From Hoplostethus atlanticus (Eukaryota > Chordata > Actinopteri > Trachichthyiformes > Trachichthyidae), in contig JAXDDX010000003.1 of NCBI GenBank assembly GCA_034670405.1, positions 9,718,501 to 9,782,500 of the forward strand: a stretch of 64,000 bases of DNA. The letters are read 5' to 3'. This document shows, piece by piece, positions 38,436 through 52,554 of this stretch. Numbering within the stretch: the stretch's first letter is position 1; each line of letters opens with the position of its first letter. The position numbers were made by a program, and so were the translations under genes. The notes under the pieces were generated by a model. It worked only from the letters and a program-made list of their open reading frames with translations. It made no database searches and was not told the DNA's origin.

Positions 38436-41400
38436 ATGCCGGAGCTTCTCAGTGAACTAGAGGAAGTAAAGAGCGATCAAGGAAACAAGCCGTCTCACAA
38501 CATCGTGTCTTTAGCGTCTCAATTTGCCGATGATAATTTAACACTTGTGCGGGTAGGAACCATGCTTGTGTGGAATTGATAGCGTAGCATCATTTGACTG
38601 ACTGGTACTGCATGGGCGTCAATTTGATGTGGCTAGGCACGGTACTTGCCATACATCAGCCCCAGTGCGTCCGAATTTGATCTTTTCGTTTTTTTATCAT
38701 TACAATGAACTGCAAAGATCAAAAGATCAAGCAACATTTGCCAGAAATGTGTTTGTAAACTACATCAGGGGAGCATTCAGGGCCGATGTTTCCTCGTCTG
38801 TACACGAGAGTTTGGTTAAATGCGTCTAATAATTCATCACACTGACCAAACACCGATATCCTTTCAGTCATTAGTGATTGCTCCAGTTGTCCCCAGCAGT
38901 TTAGTTGACATAAGGTTTGAATATTTTAGTGTAAATTATATTAAATGCATTGACCTTTCCATAAATAAAGGTTTACTGAATAGATGCCCCTGTGGCACTG
39001 GTCGTGTCAGCATCTGACTCACTGTCATTGTCCAGCACATGATCAACTGAGTTTCTATAACTGGTATCACTGTCACTCTGTCAACTCAACTCTAAACTGT
39101 CTGCTGCTCTCTTGTCTTTCACACAGAACATCAGCACTGGACTGGCAATTGCTGGTGTTATTGTAATAGCAAGGAGTATCAAACTGGTAAGAGAGGAAGA
39201 TGCATATTGGGGAAAGGGGACGTTGAAAATGTCAATGGATTTAGAGACCCAACTCTAACACGTGCTAACTTAGGCTAGAGTGTTTGGCCCTGCAGGCCCA
39301 CACTGAAACTAAAACCAGATCATGGCTCCCCTACTTTAGCTCAGACTTAAATTTGATGCTCGACTATTCTTCACTAAAATAGAAAATGTACAGACTATCC
39401 TTACTGACTATCAGCCTGATTCAGACCAAAGAGCTCTTCAATCAAGCTAATTCATTCCAATTCATCCATTAAACTGACATCCATTCCAGATGTCAGTTTA
39501 GCGCATTTTCAAATATTTTACCGGAGTGAGAGAGTCAGTAGTTTTGCCACTCATTTATCTCGTTCCATTTCCTCAGATCACCAAATTTGGAGCTGTATCT
39601 GAGATCCCTGCTCGCTTTATTGAAGGGAACGTCAGCCTTCGTGGGAGAGTTCATACTATCACAGAGAAAGGTCTTGAAGTGGAGCATGTCCCAATTCATC
39701 TCCCAGTCCTCTCTCCATTACTTTCAAAACATAAGGGTAAAGTGGGATATCCTTTAAGTGAAATCATTAATACATGCACACAGACATACACACACTTCAG
39801 AACCACAGATTAAAGACTGGAATGCAAACCCTTGATACACTGTCTGCCTACAGAGAGGAGTGTGTCCTTCACAGCTCTCCATACACAGATCAACCTATTA
39901 GACATATGGATAAGTTGATTTGTTGTAATTAGTACATACATTCTGTGTCAATGCATCTCAGCTGCTGTTTCTCGTTTCATATATACTACATGAACCTTTA
40001 TATTAATGAATCATATATATGGCTTTCATCTTAATTGATATGTTATACTGAAAAGTCTGAATCCACTACCGAGTTTATTTTCATAATTTATCTTTTTTTT
40101 TTTTAATCATTTATCAAGTTGATACTTCTTATTCAAGAATACATTATTCAGAACTGATACAAATGTAGTTTTTAGATATTTGAGAAACGCTTGTATGAAA
40201 TTGAATCTTGTCCTTGTGAGGATAACCTTGGTAAGGTTTTCTCAAATTGTTGTCACACCACATATTTCATTCAAATATTAACACATGCTCCTAATACACA
40301 GTTTGAATTGCTTTGGTCTTTTAACAACTAGTACCAGATACAGACTAAATTAATACGGTCGTCTATGTGTTGTTGTCGTGCTTTAAAAGGAATTCAGTTG
40401 AAAAATATTTAAAATGATTAATCTTTTGAATTGTTTTATTATTATTATTTTTTAAATCATGTAATCTTGTTTGAGCAATATTATTTAACTAAAAATGTGT
40501 ATGAGTTTTTGATAAATGATGAAACGAAAGAGTTCTTGGTAGTGGACTCAGACTTTTGGACCCCGCTGTATATATTGCTGTAATTCAGTGAGGTCAGATT
40601 TTGTCTTGATACAATGGAATGTCATTGTGACTCAAAGCTGCCATGTTTGTATCATACAGTCAATCTTCAGTGCATCCGGTGTTTAGTTTTATTCTCTTCT
40701 CGTGAGTGAGATTGCCCAGTAAGCTTGTTAGTCCCAACAAGCCAGTTGCGTTATTAAATCATGGCTCTCACTCCACTATAAAACCAGCTAGCCTATACGT
40801 TTTAGAGAGTGCTCCATCAGCAACTTCAGTATGGATAATTCACATGAATTGGTCTCCTCTATCTAGTTAGAAGTATTACCTTTGTCCCATTTGACCTCCT
40901 AACCAACCAACCACTGAAATGTTTAATGTCAAGCTTGGCTGCTTCTTGATCCACTTCCCTTTGAGGAAACCCGATTCAAATTTCCTGATAGTATCTGTGA
41001 TAAGTGATAGTTGTAGCCAGAAATAGGACCTGGGACATTCAGATGAGATATTGAAAATACAAAATGTGACATTTGTGACATAGAGTCTAGAGTAGAGGAA
41101 TCCTGGTTCTTCATAACTACACTACTCTACATGACTACTACTGGTACATAACTACCACAGGTCAGCTATTATCTGTACTTCACAGAAACGTCTACCACAG
41201 GGGTAAATGGCCCTTCTTTGTCCTCTTCAGGTGTGGACGCGTCCCCATTGGCGGTGCAGCTGGCAGGAGTGGAGCTGACTCCAGAGGGGAGGTTATGGCT
41301 GGAGAAGCACCTGGCCCCTGCCCAAATAGTCTGGCTAAAACTCATCAGCCGGGAGCACAGCATACTACACTGTCTGGTGTCTCACAGCAAGGTCTGAAAA

Positions 41401-41830
41401 AAAACCTTTGTTTCCTGGCTGTCTGTGTTATAGGCCCATGTGATAATACATTTAAGCCATTTTGTTACCAACACACGTCAGACTGATACGGTAATGATGA
41501 GTTTACAGTTTTCCATAGCGATGTGATTTGAGTGCTCATTTGCTATAGTAACCAACTTCTGTCTCTCTCCAGCAGGGGTCGATGTGGAGCACATGTATGA
41601 ATGAAGAGGTCCTTAGGCTTGGTTTGGCACGCACTGCGCCTATCTCTGGAGTCCCGCCTGACTCTCATCTCTATTGGCGTCTCCACAAACGGCTCCACAA
41701 GGCACAGGTTAAAGCTGAGAAGAAGGGACGGGGTCTGTGGAAGGAGGACAGCCTATGGGAGAGGACCTCAAAGGCTGTCAGGGACAGCACTTTATTGAGA
41801 CTCATAAAGAGGCTCTTCAAGAGGACTTGA
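38436..41830 (+). CDS. c3orf33: C3orf33 homologue, five exons
   Basis: Exons 38436..38552, 39127..39186, 39577..39736, 41231..41391 and 41573..41830 join in consistent phase to 251 aa. Family landmarks are DDNLTLVR-NISTGLAIAG then VIVIARSIKL (a membrane segment), the SEIPARFIEGNVSLRGRV and GLEVEHVPIHLP stretch, VQLAGVELTPEGRLWLEK and LHKAQVKAEKKGRGLWKED. The last matches the end of a staphylococcal-nuclease-like fold. The human protein has been reported as a possible secreted modulator of MAPK/AP-1 signalling; its biochemical function is unclear, and nuclease activity cannot be inferred here. The exon 5 acceptor is a CAGCAG tandem, so one Gln may be optional. Downstream AATAAA at 42624-42629. 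Confidence 0.95.
39737..41230 (+). other. c3orf33: C3orf33 intron 3
   Basis: A 1.5 kb AT-rich intron with poly-T runs. I see no gene or clear repeat in it. Confidence 0.6.
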
Positions 41831-42623
41831 TGCACCAATGACTGATCGATTCAATGCAGAATCCAAAAAAAAATTGGAATTGAATTCTGATTTAATCCAA
41901 ACACGACAGCACACTTAAATGGATTGGCAAAGGATTCGAGAAACCTTACTAAGGATTTAAGATGAAAAATAGTCACATTCATCATCCATGTAATCGTAAT
42001 GTATGACAGTGATGACTGACAGATTTTAATCAGTGTGACATTTTAAAAAGTAAAATCTTTCACTCTGTTGTGAGCTTGTTTATTCCACTCATTTTACACC
42101 TGTGTCAAAGGTTCAGGGTTTTCCCCAGCCTTCGGTAGCCTTGGCTCTGTGCAGGCATTCACTGTCTGCTATTTTCATCCAGTCTGTTTAAACTGATACA
42201 ATTGCTCCTGATACTAATCACTTCTTCCATTAGACCACAACCCTAAATCTGTCTGTTCCCTGGCCCTGCCTCCTCTGTTGGTGTGTCCCCCCCCCCCCAC
42301 ACACACAAAGGGGGTGTATTTTAATGGTGTTCAAAAGGAGGGGGGTCCACTTGTCCCTCTCTGAGATCACTGTTGCTATAGGAACACCAGATCTGAAAGA
42401 CAAAGCCTATCAAGGGCTAAACTTTACATTGCCCCCCTGAAACCTCATGGGAGCCTTGTGTGTGTGGAAGAGGAGGAGTCTTTAAAAACATAAAACAGGC
42501 CCTTAGACATAATGTGACCAAGATATTAGAGCACTTAACCACCAAAGCACGAGGGAGAGAAGACTGGAGCCTGGGCCTGCCTGTGACTTCATGAAACTAT
42601 GCCGTTACTTTATTGGAAAACTA

Positions 42624-42629
42624 AATAAA
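42624..42629 (+). terminator. c3orf33: Candidate C3orf33 polyadenylation signal
   Basis: AATAAA about 800 bases after the C3orf33 stop. It is the first consensus hexamer I found on the coding strand. A non-canonical signal closer to the stop cannot be excluded. Confidence 0.3.
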
Positions 42630-45625
42630 CATCACACAGCCATGGAAAGAAATGTTTTTTATGTTTCCGATATTTGTCACTAAGCCTGCAGAACACTTCC
42701 TGAGATCATTCCCACCACTGCAGCTCGTGTTCCCATACGCTTGTGTTTTTGTCCCTGCATCCAAGCAGGGCAGAGGAGGAGCTCCTGCAAAGGAGGGTAG
42801 TGTGTGTGGGTTTTTTTTTGGGGGGGGGGGGGCCCAGGCAGTGAAAGGTAGTACTTGGTCAGTCTAATGGGCACAAGGAGATTAGAGCAGAGGGGAGGAG
42901 GGTCAGAGGGACAGAAGGGGATTTTTGGTCCATGCACAAAGGCAAGAGAGGAGGAGTCACAGTAGAAGGGAAAGGGAGTGAGGGAAGATGGGGGGTGGGG
43001 GTGGGTGATGAATCAGCTAGTCTTTCTTTTGTTGTGCAAATGTTACTAGCTGCTGTAACGACTACTGTGGCCTCTGATTGGTGGGCTGGTTTAAATTGTA
43101 AGGTGCATTTAAGGCTGATGGCTGGTGTTGCCAGACTTTGAACTGTCACTGAGGAAAGAGCGGGAGGGAAACCACGGCTGAGACATCAACCATGTTTCTG
43201 AGCTGATGACCACAGGAACTATCCATTTTAAACGTTTTTTATTTTCTGTATTATTCTGATTGGGACTGAATCTTCTCAATAGGAGTGACACATGCACACG
43301 TTCCTTTATTTATTATAGAATTAAAAGAACCATGGTACACAATATATTTGTCAAAGTGGATAATAATCATATCAATTTAAAGGAGTTTAGCTCACTGCAT
43401 CATTTGTTGATACCTGAATCAAATAAATCTCTCCAAAAGCAAGTTATTTTATGTTCAATTATTTGCCCTTTAAAAAAGAGGGTGAGTGAGTGAGTAAACC
43501 ATCTCTTTTGTCTGGTGTGGAAAAGTAGACTGGCTGAAGTAGTCCACTCCGAATCCATTCCAGATTTTTTCAAAGCCTTTGGCCCCTTACTTGCAGTACC
43601 CATTTGAAAAGGGACTGTGCTTGTGGCGGGGGTACTTGCTACACCAGTGAAGTTGTTGGGACATTCTCTCCCTGAAACCACACCACCGGGACTATCACAT
43701 ATGTGCCACATGCCATGGAAGAAAGGCACCTAAAGGAATATTGTTTTGGTAAAAGTGACAAGACTTTCTGAGAAAACGGACACTGTGGTTTCGAAATCTG
43801 AAGCAGAACTGATCAAAGTAAGTAGCCTATGGTGCCTTTGTATGATACATGTAAGGCTGACAGCAGGTAACATTTTGTGAAAAAACAACGTGACATTAGG
43901 TCACATGAGGTGCATTTTATTTATTGTGTAAAATGTGGCCTGTTTCTTGTAATAGCACTTTGCACACAGTGTCATTTTCTCTTTCCTTACTGTAGGTAAG
44001 GGTACTGTATACAGTGTCTAAGCAGAAGTGCACCTGTTAGACTGCACTCCAGGCACATGTGCCCAGTAAATTAGAAACTCTCTCAGGCCGTGCCTATATT
44101 ATGCCACTGCAAGAAAGCAATAGGTAATCAGATTGATAATAAACCATTTTTTTTGCTCTTGAATCATTCTAAACAACCAGACCTGATTGGATCGCTTATA
44201 CTTTTGTCTTATACATTCGGTTTTATGACACTAGAATCAATAATTCATCGACTTCGTTGGCAAAACAGTTTAGTGTTCTATGTATTTCACATCATTTTGG
44301 ACTTCCTCGTCATTGTACTCCAACGACAGAGATTTGCAATAGGGCAGCATAACAAAGGCCTTTATTACACTCAGCCGGTAGCCATCCCAGAAAGAAAGAG
44401 ATGGGGCACTCCCCCTCAGAGAGCAAGTCCTTGGGGATTTTTCTTTATTTGATTGGAGTGGTTGTGTGTGTTTTTGGCTGGGAGAGAAAGAGATTTAAAG
44501 AGACAGTAAGTTTGTGTGAAACTATATGAAATGCAGCCCTCAGAACAAAGGGAGCTATCCATCTCTGCCCTCGATGACAAACCTCACTGAGCACTGGCAA
44601 CAACTGCTACAAGGAGAGTCTTTGTCAGGCCTGAGTTGTCGACCCACTAGCGAAACGTGTATGTAAACTGATACAGGCATATTGGCTTCTGGTCCGAAGT
44701 CAGTTACTTCTAATGTGTAGTTTGTCTTCGTTACGTGAGATTTATTCAGTTGGGGCAGGTATTTGCTTTCACCTGGTGTCATAATAAACAATCATTGCTA
44801 AGCAACTGTAACAGTGTAACTGTAACGGTGTATTCTCACACTCACATACACATCATACACACTCACACGCTGTGTAGTCTGTGTGTGTGTGTGTGTGTGT
44901 GTGTGAAGGAATGCATCAGGTGTAAAGTGACTCTCTTGTTATTATGTGACTAAAGTTGTGGACAGTGTATCGGTTTGCTGGGGCACCATGGTGGTGTAGG
45001 GTTGTAGGAGTGGAAACATGACTCTTTGTGGGTGCTGTGATCCCTCATGAATAATTGAGGTCTTTCTCTTGGTGGAAAGGAGAGGAGGAGGGACTGGGGG
45101 TGGACATGTTGCACCATACATACATTCACCAAACTGTGAATGTATGTGTGAATTTGTATGCGTGAGAGAGAGACGAACGATCTGACGTAACATTCTGTAA
45201 TCTATTTTAGAAAATGAGTAAACCGCGCGTCAACATGCTCAAACACATTTCAAACACTGACAGAGTTCAACTGTTGTCAGTACTCACACACTTGCTCATA
45301 TCCATTTAGTTCCACTGAAGTGGGAAACTGAGAATGTCAATGGGCCACTTTATGTGTGTTGTACTGTCTTGGTACAAGCTGACGTGCTTGTGTTGCCCAG
45401 CCAGCACTTCCTCCATGTCGTCTTCTTTCCTTTCAACTTCTCTCTTGTCTGTGAGGACGCTGAACATAACATAACATAACGTAGTTAGTTAACGTCTAAA
45501 CTTGAGAGCAAAGGGATTAGGATGAGAGGAAGAGGTGGTGGTCTCTGTGCTTGAAATAGATCTGAAGGGTTGATCTTATGACCATACCCACATCTCAATT
45601 CCACCCCCCACCACCCCCCCACCAG

Positions 45626-45664
<39 letters not shown>

Positions 45665-47211
45665 TACACGCACCACAACATACACAAAAATTTAAAGAGT
45701 AATAGCTGTAAAAGATTCAGATTTTATTATTTTACTCTGCATGTCCTTGGTATAGAGTATTTTCACCTAAAACAGATGAACGCTTAGAAATCTTTTCCAT
45801 ATAATATGAATGATCAAACATATATATACTTTAATATATAATAAAAGTATTTTGTATCGTATATGTTATCTAGGCTAATAATAATACTAAGATATCTTTT
45901 CAGGATGTTGAAAGTATTTGGACATTTTAGGATTATATTGACTAAAGCTGTTATTTTTGGTTTAGTCGTTACAGTACAGATTTTGAACACAATGCAATCA
46001 GTGAACATCACCAAACTCATGATACTCTATTTTTTAAATATAGCATGCAGCAAAACTGCAGAGTTTCCCCTGCCACCACTCGCTGTTACTACTTCACTAT
46101 ATTAATACACCCCCCGTTGGCCTGACAAGCTCAGATAGCACCGCTGCCCGTCCTGCTACTCCGTAACACTACCCTGACCCTCTGGTAACCCTCTTGCCTC
46201 AAGGTTCCCCAATCTCCTTATCAGGTTAAACACTCACCGAATCAGCACTGGCTGGTTAATTCAGATCGTTATGACTTCCTATTCTCTCTTCTCAGCTTAG
46301 TGCAAAGACTTTTTGAAAATGATGATGTTCTGATGATCTTGAATTTGATGCGTTTTTCTTGAATTTTAAACCAGTTTTACATATTTCAGGCTCTAGAGTA
46401 CCATTATGGAATACAGTCTGTAGTGATGCACCACAGTCTAAAACATTGTAAATGCACCCACGAGTTACAGCGCGCGCACACACACACACACACGCACAAT
46501 GTCAAGAAACCAGCACTTTACTTTGAAAAGTAAAATAGTAATAGTAAAATAGAAAATATTACAAAATATTACAGACACAGCCTGATCATGATCAAAAAAT
46601 TTGTTGCTCCATGAACTCCTTTTAATCCCTGGAGAAAAATAGATTATATCACCGCTTAAAATAATGACACAGCAACATTGGATGGATTTTATAGAATTAA
46701 ACGATTATAATTTGTAACAATGAACTACAAAGTTACAATATTCTTCCATGAAATAAAATACTGAAGCCATTTATTTTTCTCCTATTTCCCCCACTGTCAG
46801 CCTAAATTGCAGTAGGTTAACAGAGAGTTGATGAGTACCCAGTCTAGCTGCTGCTGCTGTCTAGCTGCCAGAATGCCAGCGCCTGTTTGCTCTCCATTCT
46901 GATAATTGCCCAACAGGCATTTACACACTACTCATTGACTCTTGAGAGCAGCAGGGTGGTTTGCAGAAACGACACTATTAAGATCCTTATCGTTCCCATT
47001 CCACTTCTAGTTAGCCAAGACAGAGCGACATGTCTGATAAGTCTTTCAGTGCCTACGCTTGACCTCTCAGCCAGAGAGAACAGATAGATTTCAGTGTATT
47101 TACTGGTGCAAGCAAAATGTGTGGTGGTTTGATGCAACAGCCAGTCTGATCTGGAATGAAAGTGAAACCAAAAAGGTGAGGGACACACATGTACGCACAT
47201 GCATGCATGTA

Positions 47212-47462
47212 TACAGTGAGGGGACAAAACATTAAGGTGACCTGCTCTCTCCATGAAATAGGCTGACCAGGTGAATCCAGATGAAAGTTGATTCCTTATT
47301 GATTTCACCTATTAAATCCACTTCAGTCATGAAGGGCAGATGGAGATGAAGGTGAGGAGACGTTAAAGTGGGTTTGCAGTCCTCTTGATCATGGACATGG
47401 ATTGTGCAGAATGAAGTGTAACTGAACAGTAGTAAGGTGGCCCTAATATTTTTGTATGTACA
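47212..47462. mobile_element. Small TIR element (MITE), Tc1/mariner-type ends
   Basis: Starts TACAGTGAGGGGACAAAACA and continues TTAAGGTGACC. The far end, read on the other strand, is TGTACATACAAAAATATTAG then GGCCACC, an imperfect inverted repeat. The first end resembles the widespread fish element ending in TTTTGTCC..CTCACTGTA. About 250 bases, no coding capacity. Confidence 0.5.
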
Positions 47463-47982
47463 CACGCTCAGACACACACACACACATGCAAACAAAAGTG
47501 TTGCCAGCTATAGTAGCCAGTGCAATTTTCATCATCCCTGTCATGAGTTTATTTCCAGAATCAAATCATAACCACTTAGACGCCCTATGCAGATTTTCAT
47601 AATTCTAAAAATGGAAAGCTGATAATCTCCCAAAATGCATGGCAGCTGTTCATATGTGTCATCTCAGTCAGACAGATGCACATGAGAGAGAGAGTAAAAA
47701 TTGACATAAAAGAATAGAGAGAGACAGAAAATATGTGCATATTATATTAATTCATCCATATTGTATAATGTATGTCCATCCGTATTGTTGAGTGACAGAT
47801 GCTGTTGTCTTTGTGTCTGTAAATCATGTGAAGGCCATTGTAACAAAGATACAAGGCCGCACTAATTTAATGACGCTGGACTGAGTGCTGGCGGAGGCAT
47901 CAATCACCTCTGACTTATTGAGTTATCTCAAACACCACAGCCGGTGCCTCAGAGTGGCATGAAAGCTGATGCAGAGCAGCCT

Positions 47983-48026
<44 letters not shown>

Positions 48027-48062
48027 TGTGTAGGTGTAAGTGTAGGTGTGTGTGTGTGTGTT
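47983..48062. repeat. (CA)n-(TG)n self-complementary microsatellite
   Basis: About 40 bases of CA are followed directly by TG-rich repeats (TGTGTGTAGGTGTAAGTGTAGG, then pure TG). The two halves can pair with each other. Confidence 0.85.
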
Positions 48063-50477
48063 TATTTATGTGTATTTTAATGGAAAAGAGAGGGAGTAGA
48101 TTTGGAGGAATCAGCACTGGGCCAAGACCTCAAGAATCCAGGAGATATTACCACCACAACATGGCAAATACCCACAGCACAGATATGCACAAAACTGGTG
48201 TCCAGAATGGCCTTATACTGAACTGCAGCCATACGTCACAAAGATTTACTAATAATCCCAGATCTCACGATATATATATGGTTCGTAACAAGTATATGGT
48301 CACAAGTTATATGTGTATTCAAGATATTACTTTTTTTTGTAATACTCAAAGGAGAAATACATCTTTTTGCTTGCTTCACTCCATGGGGAGGTTAAAGTGC
48401 AGGGTCAGCTACAGAACAGCACTCCTGGAGGTAGGGATACAGTGTCAGGCTCAGGGACACTTCAGCAGGGAAAATGCTTACTGTATATTTCAGGATATTG
48501 CCCAAATTGTGCATAATCATACATTGTCATACGGTAAGAGGATGTTATAGTAAAGAAATATCTAAATTGTTTCTGTCAGTAGCCAAATCTACTAAGGTTG
48601 GCACCAAGCTACGTTCATCACTTTCACTTTCACTCAAATGGCTGATGTTATGAGGGACCAAGTGCAATTGTTATATGGATATGCAACATATCAAATGATA
48701 TCCTTTGATAAAAAAATAACCAATGTTTTGCAGGCCTACACATAATTACTTATTGTATATTTGATATATGACCATTGCTATTATCACTTGCCTAATTATA
48801 GTGTTGCAGAGGGTAATATATATTGTAAATAGTTATTCAGTTGAATAACCACTGAAGCTTAGCATCTAAATTGGTAGCGTCTCTCCTGTGTTAGCACTGC
48901 ATGGACTACAGCAGCCTGTCTCATAGAACTGAATAGGTATATTGTGATTACAAATTAATGTTTCTCAAATGAATGATTGCTATCATTCCTTGTGTCTTCT
49001 GACATCAAAAAAAGAGCAAAATACATCCACGTGTTTCAGATCATATTATTTCATCCTGGTTTAAATATCCACTGCAACATAACTTTCATTTGGTTGCATT
49101 CTACTACTTTCTGTCAGGGCAGACAGACAGAAGTGAAGAAGTGACAGAGTGGAGCATCGGGCAGGGGAGTATGTATTTATGAGGTACATTTTGTGCCCGT
49201 AGCCTGATAGACAGGAAAGAGCAGATTGTATTCCCTTGGGGTTAGGGCCCTCCCATAGACGAGTAGGCTACTAGGGTTACACATACTTTGCAGAGGGTTA
49301 GGAGGAGAGGCAGGGTCATTTTACCAAGCCTCATGATATGACCATGACAACGTATCTTATCTTATTGTATCTTATCTTAACATTCTTAAAGATTTTTAGA
49401 TTATGATTTGCCATGTTGAACAGTTTCCCTTCTTTTCTCGCTTCTTTCTCGCTTCTGATTCATCATGACGTGGCTGTGAAATTGACAGGATGTCGCTGTC
49501 CATATGGTTGGTCGTAAACACCGCAAAGTTGATAGGCCCCTAGGTTATAAAGTGAAGTGGCTGCAGGGTTATACAAAAGGACTTTCACCTCAAACAGACC
49601 CAGGCTTGATCTCTGAGCTCTAACCCCTGGTCTAGACAGCGGTTCCTCAGATCAGCTGACACCAGACACCAGTAACTGTCGCAGAGGCACCGAGCCCTTC
49701 CGGATCTGTGTATCTCCTTGTGTGTGTGTGTGTGTGTGTGTCGGGGAGCTGTAAATTACAGGAAGACAGACAAGGAACAGGTGGGGAAACACCGGGCAGT
49801 GAAAAGGGTAGCAGGAGACGAAGGAATGAAAAGTGATCAGTGGATAATGATGGAAAACTCGTGAAGAGAAATAGAAAGATGAGAAATGGGAACACATGGA
49901 AAGAGAGATGTAGAGACAGATGAGCAGATAAATGAAAATAGGCTAGTGATAGACATGGTGGGATAATAGTTTGGTGAAGAGGAGGATCAGAGAAAGTTTC
50001 CCGGTGTGGAGTCTGGGCTATAGGTAAATGGGCTGAAGCTGTTATTGTCTTACATTGCATCTTGGGTCCAAATGTGACCGGTGTAAAACCTTCAAGGAAA
50101 TCTTGACCACGCACCGTGCAGTAAGAGGTGGCTGGTCAAAAACAGGCTGGTTCTGTTACAATGTCTTCCTCCTTGAATATATAAAAAACAAATATCTGTG
50201 AAAAACAAAAGAAGACATTCAGTGCATTGATTGCTAAAATCACCTTCATACATGTCAGAGACTTATGAGCTGGTTCATAACACTTCTGAGTTCACAATTT
50301 TCACCAAATTTTGGAGATACATTTTTAAATACACTGGACATACACTGGACATCCCAGAAGAGTGACATAGCACTTATGTGTCAAAAAGGACTGTGTTGTT
50401 CTTTCAGATTTAGTAATTGTTGTAACATGTTTGGCCAACACATAACCTAATTCTACTCGCTGTCTTCCCTTGCACAG

Positions 50478-50602
50478 ATCATTCATAGGTCATCCTCCTC
50501 CATCCCTCCCTAATCCTCTCACCATGAGCTCCTGGGTGGTGGACAGGAAAGGAGAGCCGCAGTACTGCCGGCATTTCCTGACAGACAACAGCATCTTTCA
50601 TG
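50478..50602 (+). CDS. Candidate coding exon, possible PLCH1 5' exon A
   Basis: A strong acceptor (GTCTTCCCTTGCACAG) and a GTGAAT donor frame 125 bases. An ATG in excellent context (CTCACCATGAG) at 50524 opens MSSWVVDRKGEPQYCRHFLT, then DNSIFH, and leaves phase 1. The frame is also open upstream of the ATG to the acceptor, so it could be an internal coding exon. I do not recognise the peptide. PLCH1 is suggested only by position (next gene after C3orf33, same strand, in human). Confidence 0.35.
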
Positions 50603-50643
50603 GTGAATATCAGAGTGTGACATGCATGCACATGCACATGCAC

Positions 50644-50691
<48 letters not shown>

Positions 50692-51042
50692 TGCATGCTG
50701 TACTCTGATTCCTTCATATTGCATGTCATGTGAATGGACAGTAGAGGGAGACACGTCTCTATGATTGTGCCTGCAACATTCAACCTGTTCAGTCACAAAG
50801 AGCACAGCCAATCATCATCCTCCATCAATAAAACCTACTTATTTGTAAAACCTACCTACTGATTTGTGTTGCTACCAGTGTTTTTCATGCCTGTTATATA
50901 TAGTTATATTTTGCTCACTGTTTTCCTGCTTAGCTTTACATCTTTAGCTGAAATTTCCTATAGTGAGAGGTGAGAAGACAATCTTCAGCTTCATAGTTAT
51001 TAACTGACAACTAGGTAAGAAGATCAATGTTGGTCATTTGTG

Positions 51043-51088
<46 letters not shown>

Positions 51089-52324
51089 GTGTGTGTTTGT
51101 ATGTATGTAGAAAACAGACACATGAACATACCTGTTGATACTGGTATAGTATATCAAGTGTAAATCAATAAACCAGAACAAAAAAATAAACCATGCCATG
51201 ATAAATCTCTGATACATCAGTCTGGTCCTGTTGCTGCCACACCAACAGGACGGTCTACTTTCAACAGAAAGCTTGTCAGTGGAGTGTGAGTGTAATAGTA
51301 GACTTCAGGCTGGAGTACTCCATTACTCTGCTGTTGATGATCGATTGGCCTGTCTCATGCAGAGAGGAAACAGACGTGACTGTTTGCCCTTCTGTCACTC
51401 CTAGAAATAATGACATTATCAGTTTGTTGGTTTTCCATTCCCCCCCCCCTCTCTATATATATGCCCATTATTCTTTGTAAATGTCTTTATTTATCAGGAT
51501 CTCTTTTTAGCCCAATTGAGCTATTCTTCCAAGAGTCGCGATCAATTCATGTCGTTAAAATGAAAATGAATACAAAGCACATACAAGAACCCTGAATAGA
51601 GGATATTGTGAGCAATTGACAAAAAAAGACAACATCTAATACCCTTCCACATCCTGTAATACATTGCTCACAAGATAATATGCCAGGATACTAATCGAGT
51701 ATAGAGTGATTGTTTGTATTCCGTATTCAGAGGGAAAAGAAGGGGAGAGAGAAAAAAGGCTAGATTTGTGTGATATGTGATACGGTGATTTGTCAAGTGT
51801 ATACCCTAGGTTTCTCAATAAGATACACATATATGTCTGGCCATTTAGTTGGATCTGACACAGCCCTGACAGGAGGGAAGGGAGAAGGGATCTGGCAGGT
51901 TAGTTCCATCAGGAAGGGTGAATTTATCAAGCGTAAGATATTTTGTTATTTTGTCTTGAGCAGACAAACCATTATAATACTCCGACCAAGTTTCTCTATG
52001 AGACATGAAACATGAAGTTGTTTAACTGGGTACAACTCGTAGCTCTTCAGTGGTTTTCTGACACTAATTAGTGCGCATGCCGGCATTGTTTACAAACTAT
52101 AGAATTGGTCTATAGCACACCAAGCTGCCTGTATTCATTCTCTTCCCTGACAGATTATCATGTCCTGTCAGTCAGTACATGAAAACATTTGCCTCGCTCC
52201 TCTTCTTTTCCTGCTGAATAGCTTTCCATTTGAGTTTGCTTCTCTTCTCCTCTTCACCCCTCCTCCCAATTCCTTCCTAGATGAAAGTACCATTCTTGTT
52301 TTTTTATGCCCCCCGCCCCCCGCC

Positions 52325-52339
52325 CCACACACACACACA

Positions 52340-52396
<57 letters not shown>
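52325..52396. repeat. (CA)n microsatellite
   Basis: About 36 dinucleotides preceded by a C-rich run. Confidence 0.95.
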
Positions 52397-52400
<4 letters not shown>

Positions 52401-52508
52401 AAGGAGGGGAGCCCCAATTACATAGATTCACTAGAAACCACACGGGGAGAATCACTTATATTTCATGAAGCCAGTTTCCTGTTGTGTCACTGAGGAGGCA
52501 TGAATACC

Positions 52509-52509
<1 letters not shown>

Positions 52510-52553
<44 letters not shown>
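52510..52553. repeat. (GA)n microsatellite
   Basis: An uninterrupted GA run of about 22 units. Confidence 0.95.

Positions 52554-52554
<1 letters not shown>

Larger units (their letters stand above)
41831..50477. other. Intergenic or 5' intronic region, microsatellite-rich
   Basis: No supported exon. The region holds C-run/(CA)n at 42286-42306, a T10G12 run at 42811-42832, (GT)n at 44881-44904, (CA)n at 45630-45660, 46471-46495 and 47983-48023, and (GT)n at 49720-49741. Longer open frames (e.g. 44090-44452, 47969-48550) lack splice context and look like chance or repeat-driven frames. Confidence 0.5.

Noticed and set aside
44090-44452. 120-codon + strand frame with hydrophobic stretch
   Set aside because: No splice context, no family resemblance, and located in microsatellite-rich intergenic DNA.
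47969-48550. 193-codon + strand frame
   Set aside because: Its N-terminal part is translation of the CA/TG microsatellite, and the rest shows no coding signature.
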